This document shows, in pieces, positions 25,257-34,600 of a DNA stretch of 39,578 nucleotides. The DNA is from Deferribacteraceae bacterium (GTDB lineage Bacteria > Chrysiogenota > Deferribacteres > Deferribacterales > JAISNW01), in NCBI GenBank assembly GCA_031256375.1, contig JAIRQX010000089.1, positions 1 through 39,578 on the forward strand. The letters run 5' to 3'. A program made the translations under genes and the position numbers. The stretch's first letter is position 1. Every line of letters begins with the position of its first letter. Under the pieces are notes generated by a model. It saw nothing but the letters and a program-made list of their open reading frames with translations. It made no database searches and was not told where the DNA came from.

Positions 25257-26048
25257 ATAAAAAATTTTTCATTGGGCATATCAAGCTGCCCTAACGACAC
25301 TTTCATATTCGCCGCGCTGCTTTCGGGAAAAACAAACGCAGATATTGATTTTGATCTGACAATGGATGATGTGGAGCGGTTGAATGGGCTTGCCATTGGC
25401 AAAAAACTTGACATTGTAAAAATATCTTATGGTGTGGTAAATGAGATAATTGATGAATATGCTCTTCTCCCCGCGGGCGGGGCGTTAGGGTTCGGCTGCG
25501 GTCCGCTTCTGGTCAAAAAGCCTGATACACCCCTAAAAGGCAAAATTGCTGTTCCCGGGCTGCGTACTACGGCATTTAAACTTTTTTCCATGTTTTATCC
25601 TGAACATATACCAGACTGCACGCCGGTGCGTTTTGACAGAATCATGCCGGAGGTGAAGAGCGGAGAATACGCTGCCGGGCTGATTATTCATGAAGGGCGT
25701 TTCACATATCAGAACTATGGGCTTGATAAAGTTGCGGATATGGGTGAGTTGTGGCAGGAACGGTTCAAAACCCCTTTACCGCTTGGCGCCATAGCTATGA
25801 AACGGTCACTGGCGGCTTATGCACATACAATGAACACGCTCATAACCGCTTCTCTGAATTACGCGTATAAAGATACTCAGGGTATTATGCCGTTTGTGAA
25901 AAAATATTCCGATGAGATGGATGAAGATGTTATGAAGTCGCATATAGAGTTATATGTAAACCGTTACTCTATTGACGCGCGCCCCGCGCTGAAAGGGATA
26001 TCGGAATTTTTAAATTTGCCTGAAGAGAGAATTTTTCATAAGGTTTGA
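25257..26048 (+). CDS. mqnD: 1,4-dihydroxy-6-naphthoate synthase, apparent ATA start
   Basis: MqnD acts late in the futalosine route to menaquinone, turning cyclic de-hypoxanthine futalosine into 1,4-dihydroxy-6-naphthoate. Family motifs are LGISSCPNDTFIFAALLSG, VVNEIIDEYALLPAGGALGFGCGPLLV and the IIHEGRFTY segment with the conserved His. No ATG or GTG lies between the mlaD stop (same frame) and the conserved region. The only standard candidate is TTG25272, 24 bases after the ribosome site and after the first strand. ATA25257 lies nine bases after GGAGG (25243-25247) and would give (M)KNFSLGISSCPND, the family-typical N-terminus. I therefore place the start at ATA, as inference. Confidence 0.9.
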   Translation: MKNFSLGISSCPNDTFIFAALLSGKTNADIDFDLTMDDVERLNGLAIGKKLDIVKISYGVVNEIIDEYALLPAGGALGFGCGPLLVKKPDTPLKGKIAVPGLRTTAFKLFSMFYPEHIPDCTPVRFDRIMPEVKSGEYAAGLIIHEGRFTYQNYGLDKVADMGELWQERFKTPLPLGAIAMKRSLAAYAHTMNTLITASLNYAYKDTQGIMPFVKKYSDEMDEDVMKSHIELYVNRYSIDARPALKGISEFLNLPEERIFHKV

Positions 26049-26049
26049 A

Positions 26050-26571
26050 ATGGACAAAGAGAAACAGCTTTTTACCGCTTCCCTTTTTTTGTCGGGAAAA
26101 CCGCTTGATATTGCTTTTTTAAATAAGCTGTTGGACCCTTTTAACCTTGAAAACCGTTTATTGGAATATTCGGAAGAGTTTAACAAACAGGAAAACGGTT
26201 TGAAAATACGCTTTATTTCGGGTGGATTTCAGATGGCGGCAGATCCGACTCTGACACAGACGCTTGAAAAATATTTCGGAGAAAGATCAGAAACGCTTTC
26301 ACGCGGTTCGCTTGAAACTATATCTATAATAGCGTATAAACAGCCGGTAACAAAAGCGGAAATAGAAAAGCTCAGAGGAGTTGACTGCTCGGGAACTATG
26401 CGCACCCTTTTGGACAAAAATCTTATTACTGTGGCAGGGCGTAAAAGTGTGCCCGGACGCCCTTTACTGTACGTTACTACCCGTTATTTTCTGGAATATT
26501 TCGGTTTGAATGACCTTTCGGAGTTGCCTACATTTATGGAATGGCAGGCTCTGCGTTCGAGGCAGCAGTGA
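26050..26571 (+). CDS. scpB: Segregation and condensation protein B
   Basis: ScpB is the winged-helix kite subunit that binds ScpA and SMC in the bacterial condensin complex. The 173 residues show the family core: SLETISIIAYKQPVTKAEIEKLRGVD, GRKSVPGRPLLYVTT and FLEYFGLNDLSELP. The usual partner gene scpA is not upstream: mqnD ends one base before its start codon. Its stop overlaps the next gene's GTG (GTGA, 26568-26571), the common scpB-rluB coupling. Confidence 0.94.
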   Translation: MDKEKQLFTASLFLSGKPLDIAFLNKLLDPFNLENRLLEYSEEFNKQENGLKIRFISGGFQMAADPTLTQTLEKYFGERSETLSRGSLETISIIAYKQPVTKAEIEKLRGVDCSGTMRTLLDKNLITVAGRKSVPGRPLLYVTTRYFLEYFGLNDLSELPTFMEWQALRSRQQ

Positions 26572-27281
26572 GTGAGGGGATACGGTTAAGCAAAAGGGTT
26601 GCCCAGACCGGCAAATATTCCCGCCATGAGGCTGATAAGCTGATTTCGCAGGGAAGGGTGACTGTAAACGGAAAGATCGCTCTGCCCGGAACAAAAACCA
26701 ACTCTGAAGGGGAAGTGATCACTGTTGACGGGGTAACGTTGGGTGAGAAAGATTTTAGTATCTATAAATTTCATAAACCAAGAAAAATTCTGTCTTCATA
26801 TAGCGACCCTAACGGTAAAGCCAATCTTTCCGGTTTTCCTGCGCTTACGGAAAAAAAAATGGGATATTCCGGCAGACTGGATTATGACAGCGAAGGGCTT
26901 ATGCTTTTTACAAGTGACGGAGAACTTATATACAAGCTGCAACGAAGTGAATTTCACGTTGAGAAAGAGTATCTGGTTTACACCGATAAAGAGATTGATA
27001 ATAAATATATAGATAGAATATCCGCGGGGATTGAATCGGACGGAGAGCGTTTTCTGCCGTGTAAAGTAAGACGTATCTCTTTTAATCAATATAGTGTTAT
27101 ACTTATTGAGGGAAAAAAGAGGCAGGTGCGCAGAATGTTTAAATATGCGGGAGCGGAGGTAAAACGCCTTATTCGTACCCGTATCGGCTGCGTATATTTG
27201 GACGGTCTTCCTGAAGGCGGATTAGAAAAGATAACGGATGAAGAGATAAAGGAGTTGTGGAGATGTACAGAGTCAAAGTAA
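26568..27281 (+). CDS. rluB: RluB/RsuA-family pseudouridine synthase
   Basis: It modifies uridine to pseudouridine in rRNA, most likely in 23S rRNA helix 89/90 (RluB type). From GTG26568 the 237 residues have an N-terminal S4 domain (about 3-50, KRVAQTGKYSRHEADKLIS) and the catalytic motif SGRLDYDSEGLMLF with Asp105; the KRQVRRMF motif follows. GTG26568 is chosen because GAGG (26559-26562) sits five bases ahead and it overlaps the scpB stop. An in-frame ATG at 26541 would add nine residues inside scpB. RluB versus RsuA specificity cannot be proven from sequence alone. Confidence 0.92.
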   Translation: MSEGIRLSKRVAQTGKYSRHEADKLISQGRVTVNGKIALPGTKTNSEGEVITVDGVTLGEKDFSIYKFHKPRKILSSYSDPNGKANLSGFPALTEKKMGYSGRLDYDSEGLMLFTSDGELIYKLQRSEFHVEKEYLVYTDKEIDNKYIDRISAGIESDGERFLPCKVRRISFNQYSVILIEGKKRQVRRMFKYAGAEVKRLIRTRIGCVYLDGLPEGGLEKITDEEIKELWRCTESK

Positions 27282-27622
27282 TGAAAGATTTTTCATCGGC
27301 GCATAATTTGCGCGAATACGAAGGGGATTGCGAAAACCTGCACGGGCATAACTGGAGGGTGGAGGCGGCGCTGCGCGGAGAGAAACTTGACAAAATAGGT
27401 ATGCTGGCAGATTTCCGCATAATAAAAAAAGCGCTGAAAGATATAGTAGATGATCTGGATCATAAATATTTAAACGATCATCCTATATTTAAAAGCATAA
27501 ATCCTACAAGTGAGAATTTAGCTTACCATATTTACAATGAACTGAAGAAAATTTTTCCTTCTATGGTTGATCGGGTAGTAGTTTGGGAGAACGAAGACAC
27601 GGCGGCGGAGTATTTTGAATGA
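27263..27622 (+). CDS. queD: 6-carboxy-5,6,7,8-tetrahydropterin synthase
   Basis: QueD converts dihydroneopterin triphosphate to 6-carboxytetrahydropterin in queuosine/7-deazaguanine synthesis. From ATG27263 the 119 residues show the zinc His14 (SSAH), the catalytic Cys23 and the zinc pair His27/His29 (GDCENLHGHNW), and the C-terminal VVVWENEDTAAEY. A GTG at 27257 is possible, but GGAG (27251-27254) is best spaced for ATG27263. It overlaps the rluB end by 19 bases. The stop touches the first copy of a palindromic repeat. Confidence 0.94.
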   Translation: MYRVKVMKDFSSAHNLREYEGDCENLHGHNWRVEAALRGEKLDKIGMLADFRIIKKALKDIVDDLDHKYLNDHPIFKSINPTSENLAYHIYNELKKIFPSMVDRVVVWENEDTAAEYFE

Positions 27623-27779
27623 TATAGCGGTTCCACTTGTCAATATAGCAGTTCCACTTTACATTAACCGTCTTTGCAAGCGGAATGTTTTTTATGAAGC
27701 GCGGCAATCCATGCAGGTAAAAGCTCTAACTGGATTGCTTCGTCACTGCGTTCCTCGCAATGACGAGTGAACTGCTATA
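27623..27779. mobile_element. MITE-like palindromic repeat, copy A (with duplicated left end)
   Basis: The core spans 27644-27779. It begins TATAGCAGTTCCAC and ends GAACTGCTATA, terminal inverted repeats bounded by TA, as left by IS630/Tc1-type transposition. Inside are nested inverted arms: CGTCTTTGC (27669-27677) against GCAATGACG (27757-27765), and CAATCCA (27705-27711) against TGGATTG (27731-27737). A partial extra copy of the left end (27623-27643) abuts it directly, starting right after the queD stop. It codes for nothing. No transposase is in the window. Confidence 0.7.
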
Positions 27780-27807
27780 GTGACAATGATTTCCTGAGCG
27801 GTATTAT
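27780..27807 (+). promoter_or_regulatory. Putative promoter of the hsd operon at the repeat edge
   Basis: GTGACA (27780-27785, five of six to TTGACA) and TATTAT (27802-27807, five of six to TATAAT) are separated by 16 bases. The predicted start near 27814 leaves about 25 bases of leader with AGGAG (27824-27828) before ATG27840. The -35 box starts immediately after the end of the palindromic repeat. Confidence 0.55.
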
Positions 27808-27839
27808 GAAGTTGATGAAACATAGGAGTGGAAACTGTT

Positions 27840-30443
27840 ATGAATAAACAGCAATTAGCGTCAAAAATCTGGCAATCTGCCAACAAGATGCGTTCCAAAA
27901 TTGAGGCTAACGAGTATAAGGACTATATACTTGGTTTCATATTTTATAAATTCCTGTCGGATAAGGAGTTAAAGTTACTCAGAGCCGAGGGTATGACCAC
28001 CGAAGGGATTAAAAGTTTAACTGAAAGCGACACTGAGTCAGTCAGCTTTATCAAAAACAAGATAGGCTACTTTATGGCATACAATGACCTTTTCTCAACA
28101 TGGCTTTTAAAAAGTTCGGATTTTAATGTTTCTGATGTCCGTGATGCCCTGTCAGCGTTCAACCGCCACATAAACTCCGCCCATAAGAAAGTATTCACAG
28201 GGATTTTTAATACCCTGCAAACAGGGTTATCCAAACTTGGCGACACAGCCGCCTCGCAGACAAAGGCAATTAGCGACCTGTTAGGGCTTATAAAGGATAT
28301 TCCTATGGACGGCAAACAAGATTATGATGTGTTAGGCTTTGTCTATGAATATCTCATAAGCAACTTTGCAGCCAACGCAGGGAAAAAGGCGGGAGAGTTC
28401 TACACCCCGCACGAGGTTTCATTGCTTATGTCAGAAATAGTCGCTGAGCATTTGAAAAACTACAAAAAGATTAAGATATATGACCCAACGAGCGGTTCGG
28501 GTTCATTATTAATCAATATCGGACAATCGGCTGCAAAACATATTGACGATGAAAACAACATCAGGTATTACGCCCAAGAGTTAAAAGTTAATACATTTAA
28601 CCTTACCCGCATGAATCTTATTATGCGCGGTATTCTGCCCGATAACATAGCCATCAGGAACGGCGATACATTAGAGGATGACTGGCCGTATTTTGACGAA
28701 GATGACCCGCACGGCGCTTATGAACCGCTATATGTGGACGCTGTGGTATCAAATCCTCCATATTCCCAAGCATGGGAACCGGCATACAAAGATGCTGACC
28801 CGCGTTACTCCGGTTTTGGACTTGCCCCAAAAACGAAGGCTGATTTTGCGTTCCTTTTGCACGACCTTTACCACTTAAAGCCGGATGGTATTATGACAAT
28901 AGTTCTTCCGCACGGCGTCCTTTTCCGCGGCGATGCGGAGGGAGCGGACGGCGAGGGTAAAATCCGTAAGAACCTTTTTGAACAAGGTCATATTGACGCT
29001 ATTATCGGCTTGCCTCCTAATGTTTTCTTCGGGACAGGCATTGCAACAATTATCATGGTACTGAGGCAAAGACAGAAAAATGATGATGTGCTGTTTATTG
29101 ACGCCTCGAAAGGGTTTGTTAAAGTCGGTAAAAACAACCAACTCCGCGCTTCTGACATCAAAAAGATAGCGGACACAGTCGCTTCCCGCGCTGATATACA
29201 CAAGTTTTCCCGAAAAGTTAACCGTGATGAAATCCGTAAAAATGGTTATAACCTGAACATTCCCCGGTATGTTGATTCCTCTGACGCTCCTGTTTCATGG
29301 GATTTGTACGCAACAATGTTCGGCGGAATACCAAAACCGGAACTGACAGAACTGGACGCTTATTGGTCAGCTTTCCCAAAGCTCTGGACCAGCCTGTTCA
29401 AAGATGAGGGTACGCCGTTTGTATCGCTTGCAACGGATGATGTTAAACAGGCGATATTAAATAACGCAGATATTGAGGCGTACATAAAGCGATACACAAA
29501 CGTTTTTGACAGCTTTGAGCTTTATCTGAATAACGAACTTATTGGAAAGGCGCTTACGCTTAATATTTCACGTCAAGAAACCATTATCTGCGAAGATATT
29601 TTTTCCCGCTTACTTTCCGTGCCGCTGATTGATAGGTATAAGGCATACCAAGCGTTAAATAACGAATGGGTGAAAATCGCCATTGATCTTGAAATTATCC
29701 AGACAGAGGGTTTTGAGGCGGTAAAAGTCGTTGACCCAAACATGATTGTTAAGAAAAAGGGCGATACGGAATCCGAAGCGCAAGAGGGCTGGATTGGGAG
29801 GGTTATCCCATTTGAACTGGTGCAGGCTACTTTGCTCCGTGATGTAAGCGACGCCTTACGGCAAAAGGAAAACCGTATAACAGAAATAGCCGCCGGTTTA
29901 GAGGAAATAATTGAATCATTGTCTGAAGAGGAAAAAGAAGAGTATAAGGATGCGTTTAATGAAAAAGATGGCACGCTATCAAAAAATGGCATTCTTAATT
30001 ATTTGAAATCGGTACAGGATGGTGTTGAGTTTCCCGATGAATCAGTTGAAAACAAGCTGATTATCGCAAGAGATTTGTTTGCTGAGGAATCAAAGCTGAA
30101 AAAAGAGGTCAAAACCGAGGGAGCGCTTCTGAATAAGCTTACAAAAGAAACCATTGAAAATCTTACGGACGAACAAGCCTTGATGTTGCTTGATTTGAAA
30201 TGGGTTAAGCCTATAGTAGCCGCCATGAACGAATTGCCTCACGATGTAATTCGGGAGTTGGTGACAAAATTGACCGCTTTGGCGGAAAAATACGCCGTTA
30301 CATACACAGATGTCACGGACAAAATAAACAAGGCGAAAAATGAGGTTGTTACCCTTGTTGACAAGCTGCGGGGCAGTGAGTTTGATATGAAAGGACTTAG
30401 CGAATTTCAATCATTATTAAGGGGTGAAAAACTTGTTGAATGA
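27840..30443 (+). CDS. hsdM: Type I restriction-modification DNA methyltransferase subunit
   Basis: HsdM methylates adenine in the sequence chosen by HsdS. From ATG27840 the 867 residues contain an N-terminal HsdM helical domain (to about 130) and the N6-adenine methyltransferase core, with SAM motif YDPTSGSGSLL and catalytic NPPY (305-308). The C-terminal half (from about residue 470) is long, largely helical and charged, making the protein much larger than EcoKI HsdM (about 530). This matches the long HsdM class. AGGAG lies 11 bases before ATG27840, which I prefer to the GTG at 27828 that overlaps it. The gene overlaps hsdS. Confidence 0.95.
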   Translation: MNKQQLASKIWQSANKMRSKIEANEYKDYILGFIFYKFLSDKELKLLRAEGMTTEGIKSLTESDTESVSFIKNKIGYFMAYNDLFSTWLLKSSDFNVSDVRDALSAFNRHINSAHKKVFTGIFNTLQTGLSKLGDTAASQTKAISDLLGLIKDIPMDGKQDYDVLGFVYEYLISNFAANAGKKAGEFYTPHEVSLLMSEIVAEHLKNYKKIKIYDPTSGSGSLLINIGQSAAKHIDDENNIRYYAQELKVNTFNLTRMNLIMRGILPDNIAIRNGDTLEDDWPYFDEDDPHGAYEPLYVDAVVSNPPYSQAWEPAYKDADPRYSGFGLAPKTKADFAFLLHDLYHLKPDGIMTIVLPHGVLFRGDAEGADGEGKIRKNLFEQGHIDAIIGLPPNVFFGTGIATIIMVLRQRQKNDDVLFIDASKGFVKVGKNNQLRASDIKKIADTVASRADIHKFSRKVNRDEIRKNGYNLNIPRYVDSSDAPVSWDLYATMFGGIPKPELTELDAYWSAFPKLWTSLFKDEGTPFVSLATDDVKQAILNNADIEAYIKRYTNVFDSFELYLNNELIGKALTLNISRQETIICEDIFSRLLSVPLIDRYKAYQALNNEWVKIAIDLEIIQTEGFEAVKVVDPNMIVKKKGDTESEAQEGWIGRVIPFELVQATLLRDVSDALRQKENRITEIAAGLEEIIESLSEEEKEEYKDAFNEKDGTLSKNGILNYLKSVQDGVEFPDESVENKLIIARDLFAEESKLKKEVKTEGALLNKLTKETIENLTDEQALMLLDLKWVKPIVAAMNELPHDVIRELVTKLTALAEKYAVTYTDVTDKINKAKNEVVTLVDKLRGSEFDMKGLSEFQSLLRGEKLVE

Positions 30444-31653
30444 GAGAATGACCCCCGAAATAAGGTTTGATGGGTTTAAAGGGAACTGGAATATAGACAC
30501 ATTGGATATATTAACTGATGTGTATGATGGTACTCACCAAACCCCTCTATATGAAAACTCTGGTATCATGTTTCTGTCCGTTGAAAATATAAAAACTCTG
30601 ACATCAAAAAAGTATATTTCCGAAAAGGCGTTTTATAGTGATTTCAATGTATTTCCGCAAAAAGGCGATGTTTTGATGACACGCATTGGAGATATAGGTA
30701 CAGCAAATATAGTGGAATCCGACAAGCCTGTTGCCTTCTATGTTAGCCTTGCTTTGTTGAAAAAAAAATCACTTGACCCATATTTTTTAAAAGCGGTTAT
30801 TAGCTCGGAGGCTGTTTGGCGTGAACTTTGGCACAGGACATTGCATATTGCCTTTCCAAAAAAGATTAATGTGAATGAAATCAAGAGAGTTCCTGTTAAT
30901 TATCCAACCGACGAAAACGAGCAAGCCGCCATCGGCAATTTCTTCCGCACAATCGACGATATGATCACTCTAAAAAAACAACAGTATGGGCAGACGAAAA
31001 ACATCAAAAAAGCTATGCTTGAAAAGATGTTCCCAAAAAAGGGAGCTGATGCGCCTGAAATCCGGTTTGATGGGTTTACAGGAGCGTGGAAAGAACGAAT
31101 TATAGGAGATGTCGCTGTTTTTTCAAAAGGTAACGGTTATTCAAAAGCTGACTTAACAGACTGCGGTATACCCATTATTTTATACGGCAGATTATATACG
31201 AAATATGAAACTGTAATTGATGACGTTGACACCTATACCATTCTGAAGGCTAATTCTGTGATTAGTCTGGGTGGCGAAATTATTGTGCCGTCATCCGGTG
31301 AAACAGCCGAAGATATTGCGAGAGCATCAGTAGTTGTTAAATCAGGCGTTGTTCTTGGCGGTGATTTGAATATAGTTAGCGCTGATAAAACAATAGACCC
31401 CATTTTTTTGGCTCTAACCATATCAAACGGCGCTCCGCAAAGGGAGTTAAGCAAAAAAGCGCAAGGGAAATCGGTTGTACACATTCGTAATTCAGACTTG
31501 AAAGAGATCAGGTTACCTGTGCCCGATGTTAAAGAACAAACCGCCATTGGCAATTTCTTCCGCAGCTTAGACGCCCTTATCGAAGCCCAACTGGAGGAGC
31601 TAAAAAAGCTAAAAAACATCAAGAAAGCTTGTCTTTCTAAGATGTTTGTATAG
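30433..31653 (+). CDS. hsdS: Type I restriction-modification specificity subunit
   Basis: HsdS reads the two halves of the target site and bridges two HsdM subunits. There are two target-recognition domains (about 15-155 and 215-355), each introduced by a near-repeat (PEIRFDGFKGNW and PEIRFDGFTGAW) and followed by a helical spacer repeat (AIGNFFRTIDDMI...NIKKAMLEKMF and AIGNFFRSLDALI...NIKKACLSKMF). Both domains look intact and differ from each other, so an asymmetric bipartite site is expected. The start is uncertain: GTG30424 lies within the ribosome site AAGGGGTGA, so TTG30433 (or TTG30436) is more likely. The gene overlaps hsdM in another frame. Confidence 0.93.
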   Translation: MLNERMTPEIRFDGFKGNWNIDTLDILTDVYDGTHQTPLYENSGIMFLSVENIKTLTSKKYISEKAFYSDFNVFPQKGDVLMTRIGDIGTANIVESDKPVAFYVSLALLKKKSLDPYFLKAVISSEAVWRELWHRTLHIAFPKKINVNEIKRVPVNYPTDENEQAAIGNFFRTIDDMITLKKQQYGQTKNIKKAMLEKMFPKKGADAPEIRFDGFTGAWKERIIGDVAVFSKGNGYSKADLTDCGIPIILYGRLYTKYETVIDDVDTYTILKANSVISLGGEIIVPSSGETAEDIARASVVVKSGVVLGGDLNIVSADKTIDPIFLALTISNGAPQRELSKKAQGKSVVHIRNSDLKEIRLPVPDVKEQTAIGNFFRSLDALIEAQLEELKKLKNIKKACLSKMFV

Positions 31654-31664
31654 GAGGCAATATC

Positions 31665-34600
31665 TTGTTTAACCGTGAATCCGATTTTGAAAAAGCCCTT
31701 GTTGAGTTGCTGCTTGCTGAAAAAGGCTGGCGAGAAGTTATATACAACCCAACAGAGCAAGACTTAATCAATAATTGGGCGAAAATCCTGTATGAGAACA
31801 ACAAAGATATAGACAAGCTGAACTGCAAACCCCTCACAGACGGAGAGATGGCTCAGATTTTAGAGCAAATCAACAGCCTAAAAACACCTCTGCGATTAAA
31901 CGGTTTCATCAACGGCAAATCTGTGTCTATTGTCAGGGACAACCCTGACGATACCCTGCACTTCGGCAAGGAGGTCAGCCTCAAAATATATGACCGTATG
32001 GAGATAGCGGCAGGGAAAAGCAGCTATCAAATTGCACGGCAGCCTAGGTTTTTCGCAAGATCAGCTATTATAAGCGATCGCAGGGGGGATATAATGCTGC
32101 TCATTAACGGTATGCCGCTTTTTCATATCGAACTGAAAAAAAGCGGCGTACCCATAAGCCAAGCTACCAATCAGATAGAATTTTACGCCAAAAACGGCAT
32201 TTTCACAGGATTGTTCTCTTTGGTACAAATTTTTGTTGCCATGACCCCCGAAGATACAGTTTACTTCGCAAACCCCGGTCCGGAGAGGAGATTTAACCCC
32301 GATTTTTACTTTAACTGGGCAGATTTTAACAACGAACCAATACGGGATTGGAAAAATATCGCGTCACACCTAATCTCTATCCCAATGGCTCATCAGTTAA
32401 TCGGCTTTTACACTGTCGCAGACACGGCGGACGGCGTTTTAAAAGTCATGCGAAGCTACCAGTTTTACGCCGCTCACGCCATTACTGACAGAGTGGCAAA
32501 AATCAAGTGGGGCGGCAACAATTTGTTAGGCGGATATATATGGCATACGACAGGTTCAGGCAAAACCATGACCAGTTTTAAGTCTGCACAGCTTATCGCT
32601 AATTCCAAAGATGCCGATAAGGTTGTTTTCCTTATGGACAGAATAGAACTCGGCACACAATCGCTCAAAGAGTACCGCGCCTTTGCCGAAGAAAATGAAT
32701 CCGTCCAAGGAACAGAGAACTCCGGCGTTTTGTTATCCAAGCTAAAAAGTAACGATCTCGCAGATACACTAATCGTTACCTCTATCCAAAAGATGAGTCA
32801 GATAAAAGACGAGAACGGCGGTAAAAACGCAAAGGATATAGAGATCATCAGCAAAAAACGTATTGTCATTATCGTTGACGAGGCTCACCGCTCCACCTTC
32901 GGAGGTATGCTGTTGACTATTAAAGACACATTACCTGAAGCTGTCTTTTTTGGCTTTACAGGCACTCCGATACATGACGAAAATCGCAGGAAAGACAATA
33001 CAACATCGGACATTTTCGGCGACGAACTTCACCGATACAGCATTGCTGACGGGATAAGAGATAAAAACGTACTCGGTTTTGACCCTTATAAAGTTATGAC
33101 ATTCAAAGATAAAGATGTGCGTACCGCTGTGGCGTTGGACAAGGCAAAGGCTGTAGGTAACACAGCGGAGGAACAAATCAAAGATGTGTTTGCCGATCCG
33201 AAGAAAAAAAAGATTTATGATAAGTTTATGAACGAATTAGGCATGGCAGGCACTTGGGATGTAAATAACGAGTATATAAAGGGTATCGAGGATTTCATGC
33301 CTGATGAGCAGTATAACGAAGTACATTATAAAATGGTGGTTAAAGACATCCTTGAAAACTGGCTGACGCTTAGCCAAAACAACAAATTTCACGCTATTTT
33401 CGCCACTCACAGCATACCGCAAGCCATTGACTACTATAGGCTGATAAAATCAAAGAAACCGGACTTGAAAATAACGGCGCTTTTTGACCCAAACGTGGAT
33501 TTTGACGACAGCCCCGATAGTTCAAAAATTAAAGAAGACGGGCTTATAGAGATAATAACAGACTACAATCAAAGGTTTAATCAGACATTTGATATAGCCT
33601 GTCATGCCAGATTCAAGAAAGATATCGCGGCGCGACTGGCGCACAAAGACGCTTACAAAATGATTGACCGCACACCCGGCAAGCAGCTTGACCTACTGAT
33701 TGTGGTTGACCAAATGCTCACCGGCTTTGATTCAAAGTGGATAAATACGCTCTACATGGATAAGGTTAGGCGTTACGCTGATATTATTCAGGCATTTTCA
33801 AGAACAAACAGGCTAAACGGTTCTGACAAACCTTTCGGCACAATTCGTTACTACCGCAAACCCCATACAATGGAGCGGAATATTGCCGAAGCTGTAAAAC
33901 TGTATTCCGGCGACAAACCGTTTGACCTTTTTGTGAGCAAACTTGAAGGCAATATCAAGATGATGAATCTTAAATTTGAGGAAATAAGCATGGTTTTTTC
34001 CGGCGCAGGCGTTCCCGATTTTAGCAAACTGCCGTATGATAAAGAATCAAGGGGTAAATTTGCTAAACTGTTTAAGGAGTTGACCGCTCACTTGGAAGCC
34101 GCGACAATACAGGGATTCAAATGGGAGCAAACAGACTTTGAAATGGCTTTTGACGAGCGGACATATTTGATTTTGGCGTTAAGATATAAAGAGCTGTTCG
34201 GCGAGAGCGGTGGCGGTAATGGTGATTATGACGCCCCTTACGATTTGGACGGATACCTTACCGAAATAGACACAGGCAAGATTGATAATGATTATATGAA
34301 CTCCCGCTTTGAAAAATATTTAAAAACGCTTGGCTCATCTGATGAAAAAGTAAAAGTTGATGCTCTGAACGATTTGCATAATACGTTTTCTATGTTGACA
34401 CAAGAGGAGCAGCGTTATGCCGCTATCTTCCTCCATGATATCCAGCGCGGCGAAGCTGCTATTGAGGATGGTAAAACTCTAAGAGATTATATCACCGAGT
34501 ATCTTATGGACGAAAAGAACGCGCAAATTGAGAAGGTGTCAACGATATTCGGATTGGACAAAAATCTGTTGGTTGAACTGACAAAGCAACGACTGATAGA

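Noticed and set aside
30090-30410. Minus-strand frame inside hsdM
   Set aside because: Shadow of the conserved methyltransferase C-terminal half.
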